A stretch of 64,000 nt of DNA from an uncultured Curvibacter sp. (GCA_903828535.1 CAIKMN010000031.1:62001-126000), one strand, 5' to 3'. Positions 16,472 through 24,966 are shown, counted from the stretch's first letter. Notes: a model not told the origin generated them from the letters alone. Translations and numbers: made by a program.

Positions 16472-17503
16472 TTAAAAAAATTCCCCTTTAGGGCCTTGAT
16501 GCTGCCGCAAAGCGGTCTTCATATCGTCCAAAGAAATGACCGATTCAGCGGTCATTTTGTTGCGCGGCAGGGGTTTCATGGCGTGTCCATAAATCACTTC
16601 AAAGGTCAGCTGCAATGGCTTAGAAGCCTGACTGGCCGTGATTTCTTGCAGCAATTCGGCCTTCCATTGCCGCCCTCGACAAGCGCCAAAACGCTGCGGA
16701 TTTAAATTGCGTCCCAATTCGCGCAGCTCTTGCAACAAACGTTCTGGGGTGTCGAAGGTCAGGACGATGCGTTCCATGTCCATCACCGGCTCCGCAAAGC
16801 CCGCCTCGACCAACATATCGCCCCAATCGTGCATGTCGGTAAAGGCTTGAGCGGGCGCGGGCCATCCTAATTTTTCATAAAGGGTACGAAGCTCGATCAA
16901 GGTGTCTGGGCCCAGGCAAGAAAACATCAGAAAACCATCCGTTTTCAAGGTTTGGTGCCACGTACTCAACCACTGCCCTGGCTCGGCCGTGGCGTGCAAG
17001 CCCATATTGGCCCACACCATGCCCATGGACTGTGGCGCTGGAAGGCCAAAAATGGGTTCAAACCCGGGCATTAAAGCAGGCTGGGACGTGCTTTTCTTAA
17101 AGCGTTTTTTAAAGCCTTTTAAAAGAGAAATCCATTGAAGCCCCCCGCCACTTTGAGGCGAGCCCCCGGCTTGTCGCAAAGCACCTTCGGTTTGCCACCG
17201 GCGCACTGAGGCAGGCTCATGAACCCAACCTTGTGCAGCTGGATAAAGGGCTTGCACCTGTTGATGGGTTGCCAAGCCACCCCGAGCGGGCGCCCAATCG
17301 AGCCACGCATCGGGGCGCAAGGTGATCCACTGGAGACGCTCTGCCATGCGACGGCCAACCTCTTCATGCAGCCAAGGGCTTATTGATGCCCCTTTGGACT
17401 GGATGGCGGAGCTTGGGCGGCTTGTCGGAGGCGTTTTGAGGTTTTGCCAGCGTTGAGCCGCAATCGGGTCGAGTGGCGGTGGGGCAAGGTCTGAAAGGGA
17501 CAT
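16472..17503 (-). CDS. BioC-like methyltransferase-fold protein with degenerate SAM site
   Basis: This 343-residue protein resembles BioC, the malonyl-ACP O-methyltransferase of biotin synthesis, in its second half: LMFSCLGPDTLIELR, FTDMHDWGDMLVEAGF and VMDMERIVLTF. The usual glycine-rich SAM motif (DLGCGTG type) is replaced by WLDWAPARGGLATH, so methyl transfer is doubtful or altered. The long open frame upstream of 17503 is rejected as a start because it runs through comF antisense; the ATG at 17503 sits at a normal divergent position. No other biotin gene is nearby. Confidence 0.75.
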   Translation of the reverse strand: MSLSDLAPPPLDPIAAQRWQNLKTPPTSRPSSAIQSKGASISPWLHEEVGRRMAERLQWITLRPDAWLDWAPARGGLATHQQVQALYPAAQGWVHEPASVRRWQTEGALRQAGGSPQSGGGLQWISLLKGFKKRFKKSTSQPALMPGFEPIFGLPAPQSMGMVWANMGLHATAEPGQWLSTWHQTLKTDGFLMFSCLGPDTLIELRTLYEKLGWPAPAQAFTDMHDWGDMLVEAGFAEPVMDMERIVLTFDTPERLLQELRELGRNLNPQRFGACRGRQWKAELLQEITASQASKPLQLTFEVIYGHAMKPLPRNKMTAESVISLDDMKTALRQHQGPKGEFF

Positions 17504-17523
17504 CCTCTCAGTATATTGAGGCC

Positions 17524-18273
17524 ATGCCTCTCTTGGATCTACTGCCCAGCGTGTGCTGGGTTTGCCACGCCTGGCCCAGCCAAGCCATCTGCCCCGACTG
17601 TGTGCAGCGCTTTGCCTCACCCCAACCCAGGTGCCAGCGCTGCGCGCTGCCTTTGACACAGGCTTTGACACAGGCTTTGACACAGGCATCCCCTCTTTGT
17701 CCGAGCTGCCTCGATTTAGGCGGGCTTCACGCACCCGATCGGTCTGACGCGCTCGACTCCTGCACCGCCTGCGTGGACTATGACTTCCCTTGGGCCAGTT
17801 GCGTGGTGGATTTCAAATTCCATCAAGCCCCCGCTTGGGCACCCGTGTTCGCGGCCTTGATGCAATTGAATCCTTTGTTGGAAGCCCAACTGGAATCCGT
17901 GGCGCACGTGCTCCCCATGCCTTTGTCCAAAGCCAGTTTGCGAGAACGCGGCTACAACCAAGCCCTGGAACTCGCCCGCGCCCTGAGTCCTGAAAGGACT
18001 CGCCCTCATTGGTTGATGAAATTGCGCGAAACCGCCCCCCAAAGCGAATTAAAAGGCGCGGCGCGTTTGCGCAATTTACACGGCGCTTTGGCTTTGGAGC
18101 CCTTGGTTCAACGTCAAATTGAAGGGGCTCGGGTGTTGCTCGTTGATGATGTGATGACCACCGGCACCACGCTGCGTGAAGCGGCACAACGGCTGCGCCA
18201 ATGTGGCGCCAGCGAAGTCCATGCAGCGGTCTTTGCACGCACCTTGGCCCCTGGCTCGGGCTGGGAGAGCTAG
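17524..18273 (+). CDS. comF: ComF family phosphoribosyltransferase-like protein
   Basis: ComF proteins are needed for DNA uptake or processing during transformation in several bacteria. The 249-residue protein has an N-terminal zinc-binding region with several CxxC pairs (CWVC, CPDC, CQRC, CPSC). The C-terminal phosphoribosyltransferase fold has the PRPP loop VLLVDDVMTTGTTL. A 12-bp repeat inside the zinc region adds LTQALTQALTQA between Cys pairs. The gene is divergent from the BioC-like gene. Confidence 0.93.
   Translation: MPLLDLLPSVCWVCHAWPSQAICPDCVQRFASPQPRCQRCALPLTQALTQALTQASPLCPSCLDLGGLHAPDRSDALDSCTACVDYDFPWASCVVDFKFHQAPAWAPVFAALMQLNPLLEAQLESVAHVLPMPLSKASLRERGYNQALELARALSPERTRPHWLMKLRETAPQSELKGAARLRNLHGALALEPLVQRQIEGARVLLVDDVMTTGTTLREAAQRLRQCGASEVHAAVFARTLAPGSGWES
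17651..17686 (+). repeat. Three perfect 12-bp tandem repeats inside comF
   Basis: CTTTGACACAGG occurs three times in a row and encodes a repeated LTQA. The unit is a multiple of three, so copy-number change would lengthen or shorten the linker without breaking the frame. Confidence 0.95.
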
Positions 18274-18287
18274 GCGACAATCCCAAT

Positions 18288-18752
18288 ATGTTTCATATTG
18301 TTCTTGTTGAGCCTGAAATTCCGCCAAACACCGGCAACGTCATTCGCTTGGCCGCCAACACCGGCTGCACCTTGCACTTGGTTGAACCTCTCGGGTTCTC
18401 CATGGAAGACCGCTACATGCGACGCGCCGGATTGGATTACCACGAGTACGCCGAGGTCAAAAAACACGCCGATTGGCAAGCTTTTTTGGCCACCCAACAA
18501 CCCCGTCCCGAGCGGCTTTTCGCCATGACCACGCACGGTTCCAGGCCGCCCTTTGAGTTGGCTTTTTTACCGGGTGATTACTTTGTATTTGGCTCCGAAA
18601 CCCGGGGCTTGGCGCCCGAACTTCGAGCACAATTTCCATCCAATCAAAGGTTGCGCTTGCCCATGCTGTCGGGTCAGCGCAGTTTGAATTTATCGAACGC
18701 CGTGGCCGTGACTGTTTACGAGGCTTGGCGTCAGAATGGTTTCTCGAGTTGA
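18288..18752 (+). CDS. trmL: tRNA (cytidine(34)-2'-O)-methyltransferase
   Basis: TrmL is a SPOUT-class enzyme that methylates the wobble ribose of tRNA-Leu isoacceptors. The 154-residue length is usual. The sequence has the family start HIVLVEPEIPPNTGN, the GSETRGL motif and the C-terminal knot segment LPMLSGQRSLNLSNAVAV. The start at 18288 matches the conserved N-terminus; the longer open frame overlaps comF and is rejected. It is separated from comF by 14 bases and converges with the MaoC-like gene. Confidence 0.96.
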   Translation: MFHIVLVEPEIPPNTGNVIRLAANTGCTLHLVEPLGFSMEDRYMRRAGLDYHEYAEVKKHADWQAFLATQQPRPERLFAMTTHGSRPPFELAFLPGDYFVFGSETRGLAPELRAQFPSNQRLRLPMLSGQRSLNLSNAVAVTVYEAWRQNGFSS

Positions 18753-18755
18753 CAC

Positions 18756-19211
18756 TCAGGCGTATTGACGCGCCACGCTCTCTGCCACGCAGACCGGCTT
18801 GTCGCTGCCTTCGCGCTTCACCGTGACTTCCCAGGTGAATTGGTAGCCATTGCCCTCCAAAGGGTCGGCTAGTAACAATTTCAAACTGGCCTGCAAGCGG
18901 CTGCCCACCGGCACCGGTGCGGGAAAACGAACTTTATTCAATCCGTAATTCACGCCCATGCTCACACGGCGGACATTCATTGCATTTTGAAAAAAGAAGG
19001 GCAACAGGGACAAGGTCAAAAAACCATGCGCAATCGTGCCGCCAAAAGGGCCCGCCTTGGCGCGCTCCACGTCCAGGTGGATCCACTGGTGATCGCCCGT
19101 CGCGTCGGCAAACTGGTTCACGCGCTCTTGACTGACCGTGATCCATTCGCTCTGACCAATGTCCTGCCCCACGCACTGGGCCAACTCGTCCAAAGTTTCA
19201 AATTGTCTCAT
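18756..19211 (-). CDS. MaoC-like (R)-specific enoyl-CoA hydratase family protein
   Basis: This 151-residue single hot-dog domain protein resembles MaoC/NodN-type hydratases. The catalytic motif is visible as FADATGDHQWIHLD with the Asp and His spaced as in the family, followed by GGTIAHGFLTLSLLP. Such enzymes hydrate trans-2-enoyl-CoA. The physiological substrate cannot be read from sequence, and no fatty-acid or polyhydroxyalkanoate genes are adjacent. A purine-rich AAGGAG lies before the ATG. Confidence 0.92.
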   Translation of the reverse strand: MRQFETLDELAQCVGQDIGQSEWITVSQERVNQFADATGDHQWIHLDVERAKAGPFGGTIAHGFLTLSLLPFFFQNAMNVRRVSMGVNYGLNKVRFPAPVPVGSRLQASLKLLLADPLEGNGYQFTWEVTVKREGSDKPVCVAESVARQYA

Positions 19212-19229
19212 TTCAACTCCTTCTCACTT

Positions 19230-19847
19230 TTATTTATTTAACCAAGCACACAGGGGCTGCCACTGGAGCCAGTCTTTCTCCAGACGTGTCGTTTTCACAT
19301 CAAACAAACTCAAACCGCGAGCCGCCAAATGCACGTAGTTTTGCGTGTCTCGCAGCAACGCAACCACCGGATAGCCCAATTGCGACACAAATTCATTGAG
19401 CTGATCGGCAGCAATGGTGCGCTCATCCACGCGCATCCCGACCAATCCGACCGACACTTTGTCGATCTTTTTCAGGTCTTGCAGTCGGTCTAAAAAATCT
19501 CGCGTGGCGTACATGTCAAAGATGCTGGGCTGCATCGGGATGATGACCTGGTCGGCCAGCTTCATCACCTCTTTCAACTTCGAGCCGTGTAATCCACCGG
19601 GCGTGTCCAGCACCACCTGACTGACGCCCTTGGGCACGCGAGCGGTCAAATCGTCGCCAATGTCCCAAGGCCGAATCGGCCGCGCTGCCGCAGGCCGCAG
19701 GCCCAACCAGGTTCTGGAAGACTGTTGGCGGTCCACGTCGCCAAGCATCACCGAGTACCCTTGACTGGCGAAATAGCCGGCCAAATTGGTGGACAAAGTG
19801 GATTTACCCACCCCCCCTTTGGGATTGGCCACAACAACCACAGGCAT
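19230..19847 (-). CDS. Orphan ParA/MinD-family ATPase
   Basis: This 205-residue deviant Walker-A ATPase has KGGVGKSTLSTNLA near the N-terminus, DVDRQQSS (switch region) and the Walker B-like LDTPGG. ParA-type proteins position DNA or protein cargo. No parB gene or centromere-like repeat is adjacent, so the chromosomal parAB role is unlikely; small orphan members of this family often place membrane or cytoplasmic complexes. AGGAG precedes the ATG at 19847, so the longer upstream frame is rejected. Confidence 0.93.
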   Translation of the reverse strand: MPVVVVANPKGGVGKSTLSTNLAGYFASQGYSVMLGDVDRQQSSRTWLGLRPAAARPIRPWDIGDDLTARVPKGVSQVVLDTPGGLHGSKLKEVMKLADQVIIPMQPSIFDMYATRDFLDRLQDLKKIDKVSVGLVGMRVDERTIAADQLNEFVSQLGYPVVALLRDTQNYVHLAARGLSLFDVKTTRLEKDWLQWQPLCAWLNK

Positions 19848-19923
19848 AGCAGCTCCTGTCAAACACAAAAACCACATCCTAGCCGCTCTTGGCCAGCCCG
19901 ATGAGACACGATAATGACAATCT

Positions 19924-20358
19924 ATGTTCAACCCATCTCAAGAAGAGGTGCGGCGTTTTTTTTGCGCTGCCCACCAAAAAGCCAAAACCAATGCCCCCAT
20001 GGAGGCCATCGAGGTCTTGGCCGCTGAGTGGATTGCGGAACACCCCGAATACCATGCCGACCTGGCCGATGCGGACGCGGCGGTGGCTCGTGTTTACGAC
20101 GGTCAGAATGGCAACAGCAACCCGTTTTTACACCTGTCCATGCACTTGTCCATCAGTGAACAATGCAGCATTGACCAGCCTCGGGGGATTCGGCAATCGG
20201 TGGAGTTGTTGACCCACAAGCGCAACTCGTTGCACGAGGCGCATCACGCCGCAATGGCTTGCTTAGGACGCATGTTGTGGGAGGCCCAAAGCAGTGGGCG
20301 CAACCCGGATGGTGAGAGTTACGTGGCCTGTGTTCAGCGCCACGCCACCCGGGATTGA
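19924..20358 (+). CDS. DUF1841 family protein
   Basis: This 144-residue soluble protein fits the DUF1841 family of beta- and gammaproteobacteria. Visible family features are MFNPSQEEVRRFF at the start, HPEYHADL, NPFLHLSMHLSI and the QCSIDQPRGIR segment. Its many conserved His, Asp and Glu residues suggest a metal site, but that is inference and no function is established. It is divergent from the ParA-like gene and converges with the cytochrome c4 gene. Confidence 0.9.
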   Translation: MFNPSQEEVRRFFCAAHQKAKTNAPMEAIEVLAAEWIAEHPEYHADLADADAAVARVYDGQNGNSNPFLHLSMHLSISEQCSIDQPRGIRQSVELLTHKRNSLHEAHHAAMACLGRMLWEAQSSGRNPDGESYVACVQRHATRD

Positions 20359-20394
20359 GAACGCGGTGACAGCGTCAGTTAGATTATGTCAGGC

Positions 20395-21078
20395 TCAATG
20401 GAAGCGTGACTCGGTCACGGTCTTGACGTCGCCGTCCAAACCACCCAAGTAGCCCGCAATGGCCTTCAATTCGTTGTTGCTGAACTGTTTGGCAACGCCG
20501 CTCATGATGCCGTGGTTGCGACCCACACGGCCATTGCCTTCTGTTTTGTAAGCTTTGAGTGCCACGTACAGGTAGTCGGCATTTTGACCCGCCAACTTGG
20601 GGTAGCTGGGGTCAATGGGCTTGTTGAAGTTGGTGCCGTGGCACGAGGTGCAGGCCCCCTTGGTGATCAAAGCCACGACGTCGGCGCTGGGGGCTTTGGC
20701 AGGGGTTTCAGGCAAGTTGGCATCGGCGATTTTGCCCAAAACGCTGTAGTAAGCGGCCAAATCGGCCATGTCCTGATCGCTCAAAGAGGCGGCAACCGCC
20801 TTCATTGTGGGGTGCTTGCGGTCGTCCTTGTGGTAGGCGGTCAGCGCATTGGCGATGTATTTTTCGTTTTGGCCTGCAATCTTAGGCACTTTGTAAATTT
20901 CAGGGAAAGTCGCTTGATAGCCAGGGATGTTGTGGCAGCCCAAGCACATTTGAATTTTGAGGGCGCCCGCTTTGGCGTCCCCTTTGATCTCGTCGGCTGC
21001 AGCGGGGGTAGCCGTCAAAGTGAAAGCCGTCACAGAAGCGACAGCCAGAGCAAAGAGGGGGGTCATCAGCTTATTCAT
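20395..21078 (-). CDS. Cytochrome c4-type diheme periplasmic protein
   Basis: This 227-residue periplasmic electron carrier has a signal peptide ending at PAAADE. There are two class I heme domains: CLGCHNIPGY in the first half and CTSCHGTNFN in the second. Likely axial Met residues sit in MKAVAASLSDQ and GIMSGVAKQF. Members of the family carry electrons from the bc1 complex to terminal oxidases, and both complexes are encoded in this window. It stands alone and is divergent from the MoxR gene. Confidence 0.95.
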   Translation of the reverse strand: MNKLMTPLFALAVASVTAFTLTATPAAADEIKGDAKAGALKIQMCLGCHNIPGYQATFPEIYKVPKIAGQNEKYIANALTAYHKDDRKHPTMKAVAASLSDQDMADLAAYYSVLGKIADANLPETPAKAPSADVVALITKGACTSCHGTNFNKPIDPSYPKLAGQNADYLYVALKAYKTEGNGRVGRNHGIMSGVAKQFSNNELKAIAGYLGGLDGDVKTVTESRFH

Positions 21079-21155
21079 TTTGGAAGCACAATCAGTTAAT
21101 CCACACGGATTATATAAATCGATTGACCCCCTTGAACACTGAAAAAGCGCTTTCC

Positions 21156-22019
21156 ATGAAATTTAATGGCTCACAAAACTACGTTGCCACACAAGATTTG
21201 ATGCTGGCAGTCAACGCCGCGATGACTTTGAAGCGCCCTTTGCTCGTCAAAGGCGAGCCCGGCACGGGCAAAACCATGCTGGCCGAGGAGGTCGCTGCGG
21301 CCATGGGCATGCCGCTTCTGCAATGGCACATCAAGTCGACCACCAAGGCCCAACAAGGCCTGTATGAATACGACGCCGTCAGTCGCTTGAGGGACTCACA
21401 AATGTCGATGGTGGCTGGCTCCGACACCGGTGAGCGGGTCAAAGACATTCACAACTACATCGTCAAGGGGGTGTTGTGGCAAGCCTTCACCTCGGAAGAA
21501 CCGATTGCGCTGCTGATCGACGAAATCGACAAGGCCGACATTGAATTTCCCAACGACTTGCTGCGCGAACTCGACCGCATGGAGTTTTATTGCTATGAAA
21601 CCCGGGAGCTGATTCGCGCCAAGCAACGCCCCTTGGTGTTCATCACGTCCAACAATGAAAAAGAGCTGCCCGACGCCTTTTTGCGCCGCTGCTTCTTCCA
21701 CTACATCAAGTTCCCCGAAGCCGACACCATGAAGCAAATCGTGGACGTGCACTTCCCTGGCCTCAAATCCGAGTTGTTAAGCGCCGCCATGAAGACCTTT
21801 TATGACGTGCGCAACCTGCCCGGCTTGAAGAAAAAGCCCAGCACCTCCGAATTGTTGGACTGGCTCAAACTGTTGGTGGCCGAAGACATTCCGCTCGAGG
21901 CTTTGCAATCGACCGATAACAAAGTGAGCGTGCCGCCGATGGTTGGGGCTTTGCTGAAGAACGAGCAAGACGTGACCTTGTTCGAAAAACTGGTCTTCAT
22001 GAACCAGCGCAATCGCTGA
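21156..22019 (+). CDS. MoxR-type AAA+ ATPase
   Basis: This 287-residue AAA+ ATPase has Walker A GEPGTGKT near residue 33 and Walker B LLIDEIDKAD. A sensor-1 segment (RPLVFITSNNEKELPDA) with its arginine finger region follows. MoxR ATPases act as chaperones that activate partner proteins and are typically encoded next to a von Willebrand A protein, as here. The start at 21156 matches the conserved beginning; a TTG at 21123 is in frame but without support. Confidence 0.95.
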   Translation: MKFNGSQNYVATQDLMLAVNAAMTLKRPLLVKGEPGTGKTMLAEEVAAAMGMPLLQWHIKSTTKAQQGLYEYDAVSRLRDSQMSMVAGSDTGERVKDIHNYIVKGVLWQAFTSEEPIALLIDEIDKADIEFPNDLLRELDRMEFYCYETRELIRAKQRPLVFITSNNEKELPDAFLRRCFFHYIKFPEADTMKQIVDVHFPGLKSELLSAAMKTFYDVRNLPGLKKKPSTSELLDWLKLLVAEDIPLEALQSTDNKVSVPPMVGALLKNEQDVTLFEKLVFMNQRNR

Positions 22020-22039
22020 ACTCAAGCGCCCCTTGATCC

Positions 22040-23230
22040 ATGCTGATTGACTTTTTTTATACCCTGCGTGCGGCCAAGTTGCCGGTGTCCGTCAAGGAAT
22101 TTCTGGTGCTGCTCGAGGCCTTGAAGGCCAACGTAGCCGGGCCGAACTCCGACGACGCCTTCAAGATCGACGACTTTTACTATTTGGCCCGCACCACGAT
22201 GGTCAAGGACGAAAAGCATTTCGACAAATTTGACCGCGCTTTCGGTGCTTATTTCAAAGGCGTGGAGCTGATTGCCGACTTCACCAAGGAAGTGCCTCTG
22301 GAATGGTTGCGCAAAAATTTGGAGCTTGAACTCAGCCCCGAAGAAAAAGCCAAGATCGACAAGCTGGGTTGGGATGAGTTGATGGAAACGCTGAAGAAGC
22401 GTTTTGAAGAACAAAAAGAACGCCACGAAGGCGGCTCCAAATGGATCGGCACCGGCGGCACCAGCCCCTTTGGTGCGAATGGCTACAACCCGCAAGGCAT
22501 CCGCATCGGCCAAGAAAAAAGCCGCAACAAGAGCGCCGTTAAAGTTTGGGACAAACGCGCCTATCAAGACTACGACGACAGCCAAGAACTGGGTACCCGC
22601 AACATCAAGGTGACGCTGCGCCGCTTGCGTAAATTTGCGCGTGAAGGCTCGGCTGAAGAACTCGACTTGCCCGACACCATCCGCTCGACCGCCGCCAACG
22701 CGGGTTGGCTCGACATCAAGATGATTCCTGAGCGCCACAACAACGTCAAAGTGTTGTTGCTGATGGATGTGGGCGGCACCATGGATGAGCACATTGCCCG
22801 AGTGGAAGAAATGTTTTCTGCTGCCAAAGCCGAGTTCAAACACTTGGAGTTTTATTACTTCCACAACTGCGTTTACGACTTCATGTGGAAGAACAACAAA
22901 CGACGCTTTGCCGAAAAATTTTCAACCTTGGACATCATTCGCAAATACAACAAAGACTACAAGTTGATTTTCATTGGCGACGCCACCATGAGTCCTTATG
23001 AAATTTTGCAACCCGGTGGCAGCGTCGAATACAACAACGCTGAAGCCGGCGCCGAGTGGCTGCAACGCTTAACCAATGCCTTCCCCAAATTTGCTTGGAT
23101 CAACCCCGAACCCCAAGGCGTCTGGCAATACCGCCAAAGCATCGCCGTGATTCAGCAACTCATGGCGCAGCGCATGTACCCCCTGACCCTGCGTGGCCTC
23201 GAAGAAGCCATGCGACTGCTGTCAAAATAG
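22040..23230 (+). CDS. von Willebrand factor A-type protein, CoxE-like partner of MoxR ATPase
   Basis: This 396-residue protein starts 20 bases after the MoxR gene. The N-terminal half is helical and charged. The C-terminal half is a vWA domain whose metal-binding loop reads LLMDVGGTMDEH, a DxGxT variant of the usual DxSxS MIDAS. A later Asp/Thr site lies in IFIGDATMSPYE. The pair probably activates or assembles a metal- or cofactor-containing target, but no target gene is adjacent. Confidence 0.93.
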   Translation: MLIDFFYTLRAAKLPVSVKEFLVLLEALKANVAGPNSDDAFKIDDFYYLARTTMVKDEKHFDKFDRAFGAYFKGVELIADFTKEVPLEWLRKNLELELSPEEKAKIDKLGWDELMETLKKRFEEQKERHEGGSKWIGTGGTSPFGANGYNPQGIRIGQEKSRNKSAVKVWDKRAYQDYDDSQELGTRNIKVTLRRLRKFAREGSAEELDLPDTIRSTAANAGWLDIKMIPERHNNVKVLLLMDVGGTMDEHIARVEEMFSAAKAEFKHLEFYYFHNCVYDFMWKNNKRRFAEKFSTLDIIRKYNKDYKLIFIGDATMSPYEILQPGGSVEYNNAEAGAEWLQRLTNAFPKFAWINPEPQGVWQYRQSIAVIQQLMAQRMYPLTLRGLEEAMRLLSK

Positions 23231-23260
23231 AGGGCTGACTGCCCCCCGTTTGTGGGCCGT

Positions 23261-23335
23261 CTCCTCGTAGTTCAATGGATAGAACGAGTGCCTCCTAAGC
23301 GCTAGATACAGGTTCGATTCCTGTCGAGGGGACCA
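23261..23335 (+). tRNA. tRNA-Arg (anticodon CCU)
   Basis: A full cloverleaf folds here. The acceptor stem CTCCTCG pairs with CGAGGGG; the D arm is GTTC/GAAC. The anticodon stem AGTGC/GCGCT encloses loop CTCCTAA with anticodon CCT at 23294-23296. The T arm contains GGTTCGATTCC, and CCA is encoded. It reads AGG codons. It marks the left edge of the pectin locus. Confidence 0.95.
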
Positions 23336-23342
23336 TGAATGA

Positions 23343-23370
23343 CCCAGCAGTGACCCAGACTGCGGGTTTT
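23343..23370 (+). terminator. Terminator after tRNA-Arg
   Basis: CCC-A-GCAGT pairs with ACTGC-GGG (one bulged A, loop GACCCAG) and is followed by TTTT, eight bases after the tRNA. Confidence 0.65.
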
Positions 23371-23396
23371 CCCCCAGAAAATGAGTGGGTCTTTCT

Positions 23397-23440
23397 GAAA
23401 TATCACATCTAAAATATCACGTTCAATATTGTGATATTTC
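23397..23440. promoter_or_regulatory. Candidate operator before the TRAP transporter genes
   Basis: GAAATATCAC at 23397-23406 and GTGATATTTC at 23431-23440 form a 10-bp inverted repeat. A third AATATCAC half-site lies between them at 23413-23420, so AATATCAC and its complement occur three times in about 40 bases. The related core ATATCA also occurs before uxaC. Binding by the GntR regulator of this locus is an inference. Confidence 0.6.
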
Positions 23441-23464
23441 ATGATGAAATTTTCAGACACCCCC

Positions 23465-24460
23465 ATGACCAAGACTTTACCCCCCCTCAAATCTGCTCTG
23501 GGTTGGGCTGCTTTGCTGGCTCTTTGCGTTTGTAGCTCACTGGCTCAAGCCCGCACTTTCCGCTCTGCTGATGTGCACGCCAAAGACTACCCGACGAACA
23601 AAGCCGTGGTCTTCATGGGTGAAGAACTGAAAAAGTCCTCCAATGGCAAGACCTCGGTCAAGGTCTTCTCAGACAGCGCCTTGGGTTCTGAAAAAGACAC
23701 CATCGAGCAGGTCAAGATCGGGGCTCTGGACATGGTTCGCTCGAACGTTTCTGCTTTTCACGGCATCGTGCCTGCGTCTCAGATTCCCTCGTTGCCCTTT
23801 ATTTTCAGAGATGTTAACCACTTTCGCAGCACCATGAATGGGCCAACTGGGGACAAAATTTTGGCCTCATTCGAAAAGGCAGGTTTTGTTGGTCTGGCTT
23901 TTTATGAAAGTGGTGCCCGCTCGATTTACAGCAAGAAACCCATCAAAAACGTGTCCGACATGAAGGGCCTGAAGATACGTGTTCAACCTTCTGATTTGTC
24001 GGTCAGCTTCATTTCGGCGCTGGGTGCGTCTCCTACCCCGATGCCCTACTCCGAGGTCTACACGGGCATGAAGACGGGCTTAATCGACGGTGCTGAAAAC
24101 AATCTGCCTTCTTATGAAGAGTCCAAACACTTCGAAACCGCCAATGTGTTTTCTGAAACCCAGCACATGATGTCGCCTGAAGTCTTGGTTTTTTCCAAGA
24201 AAATTTGGGACACCTTGACGCCTCAAGAACAAGCGTCTGTGCGTGACGCTGCCAAGAAGTCGGTGCCTTTCTACACCCAATTGTGGGAAGCCAAAGAAAA
24301 GTCTTCCAAAGAGGCTTTGGTCAAAGCCGGTGTGAAATTCGTTCCTGCTTCAGAGGTCGACCACAAAGGTTTTGTTGCGGCTGAAAAACCAGTGTGGGAC
24401 AAATTCGCCACCACCCCTGAGTTGAAGGCCCTGGTGCAAGAAGTGGTCAACGCCAAATAA
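23465..24460 (+). CDS. TRAP transporter substrate-binding protein, DctP family
   Basis: This periplasmic solute receptor captures an organic acid and delivers it to the DctQM membrane complex. About 331 residues: a signal peptide ending SSLAQA, then the DctP fold. The anion-binding Arg segment is LKIRVQPSDL, and GMKTGLIDGAENNLPSY is the usual hinge region. Placement in the galacturonate locus suggests a uronate or its products as substrate. The start is uncertain: ATGs at 23441 and 23444 are also in frame but abut the operator palindrome. Confidence 0.93.
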   Translation: MTKTLPPLKSALGWAALLALCVCSSLAQARTFRSADVHAKDYPTNKAVVFMGEELKKSSNGKTSVKVFSDSALGSEKDTIEQVKIGALDMVRSNVSAFHGIVPASQIPSLPFIFRDVNHFRSTMNGPTGDKILASFEKAGFVGLAFYESGARSIYSKKPIKNVSDMKGLKIRVQPSDLSVSFISALGASPTPMPYSEVYTGMKTGLIDGAENNLPSYEESKHFETANVFSETQHMMSPEVLVFSKKIWDTLTPQEQASVRDAAKKSVPFYTQLWEAKEKSSKEALVKAGVKFVPASEVDHKGFVAAEKPVWDKFATTPELKALVQEVVNAK

Positions 24461-24470
24461 GGGGACTGAG

Positions 24471-24965
24471 ATGGCGACTTTTCAGCGCTTGTGCGCCGGC
24501 CTTTCAGCCTTGTCATTGAACCTGGCTCGGCTGTCCTTGGCCCTGTTGGGATTGGTGGTGATCTTTGGTGTGGTCATGCGCTACGCCTTCAACGATGCCC
24601 CGCCCTACATTGAACAAGTGGCTCTGATTTTGGTCATTTCGGTGGCCATGTTTGGGGCCGCTTCGGGTGCCCGCGATGGCGGTCACATTGGCTTGGACTC
24701 CGTCATCAAAATGTTGCCCCACCGTGCAAAGCGGGTCATGACGCTCTTGGTCGATCTGATTGGCTTGAGCTTTGGATTGATTTTGCTGGCGGGCAGCTAC
24801 CAAATGGGGCACTCCACCTTGCACGATTTAATTCCCACCTTGGGCATCTCTGAGGCCTTCCGCTACTTGCCCTTGTCCCTGGCCTCTTTCTTGATCGCGC
24901 TGTTCTCGATTGAGCACATCTTGGCGATCGATTGGCACACCACCGAACCTTCACTGGAATCTTAA
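24471..24965 (+). CDS. TRAP transporter small permease, DctQ family
   Basis: This 164-residue protein has four hydrophobic helices, the normal architecture of the small TRAP membrane subunit, including VVIFGVVMRYAFN and the EQVALILVI segment. A purine-rich AAGGGGACTGAG precedes the ATG, which lies 10 bases after the dctP-type gene. It bridges the binding protein and the large permease. Confidence 0.95.
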   Translation: MATFQRLCAGLSALSLNLARLSLALLGLVVIFGVVMRYAFNDAPPYIEQVALILVISVAMFGAASGARDGGHIGLDSVIKMLPHRAKRVMTLLVDLIGLSFGLILLAGSYQMGHSTLHDLIPTLGISEAFRYLPLSLASFLIALFSIEHILAIDWHTTEPSLES

Positions 24966-24966
24966 A

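Noticed and set aside
17504-17734. N-terminal extension of the BioC-like protein with repeated PVSK
   Set aside because: The repeat is the antisense of the comF 12-bp repeat. The extension runs through comF and has no ribosome-binding site, and the family start lies at 17503.
19230-19847. Chromosome partition parA of a parAB-oriC region
   Set aside because: No parB, parS-like site, gidA/gidB, dnaA or rnpA nearby.
23261-23335. tRNA-Arg as a phage or island attachment site
   Set aside because: No second copy of the tRNA 3' end and no integrase were seen between here and 41149, so site-specific integration is unsupported.
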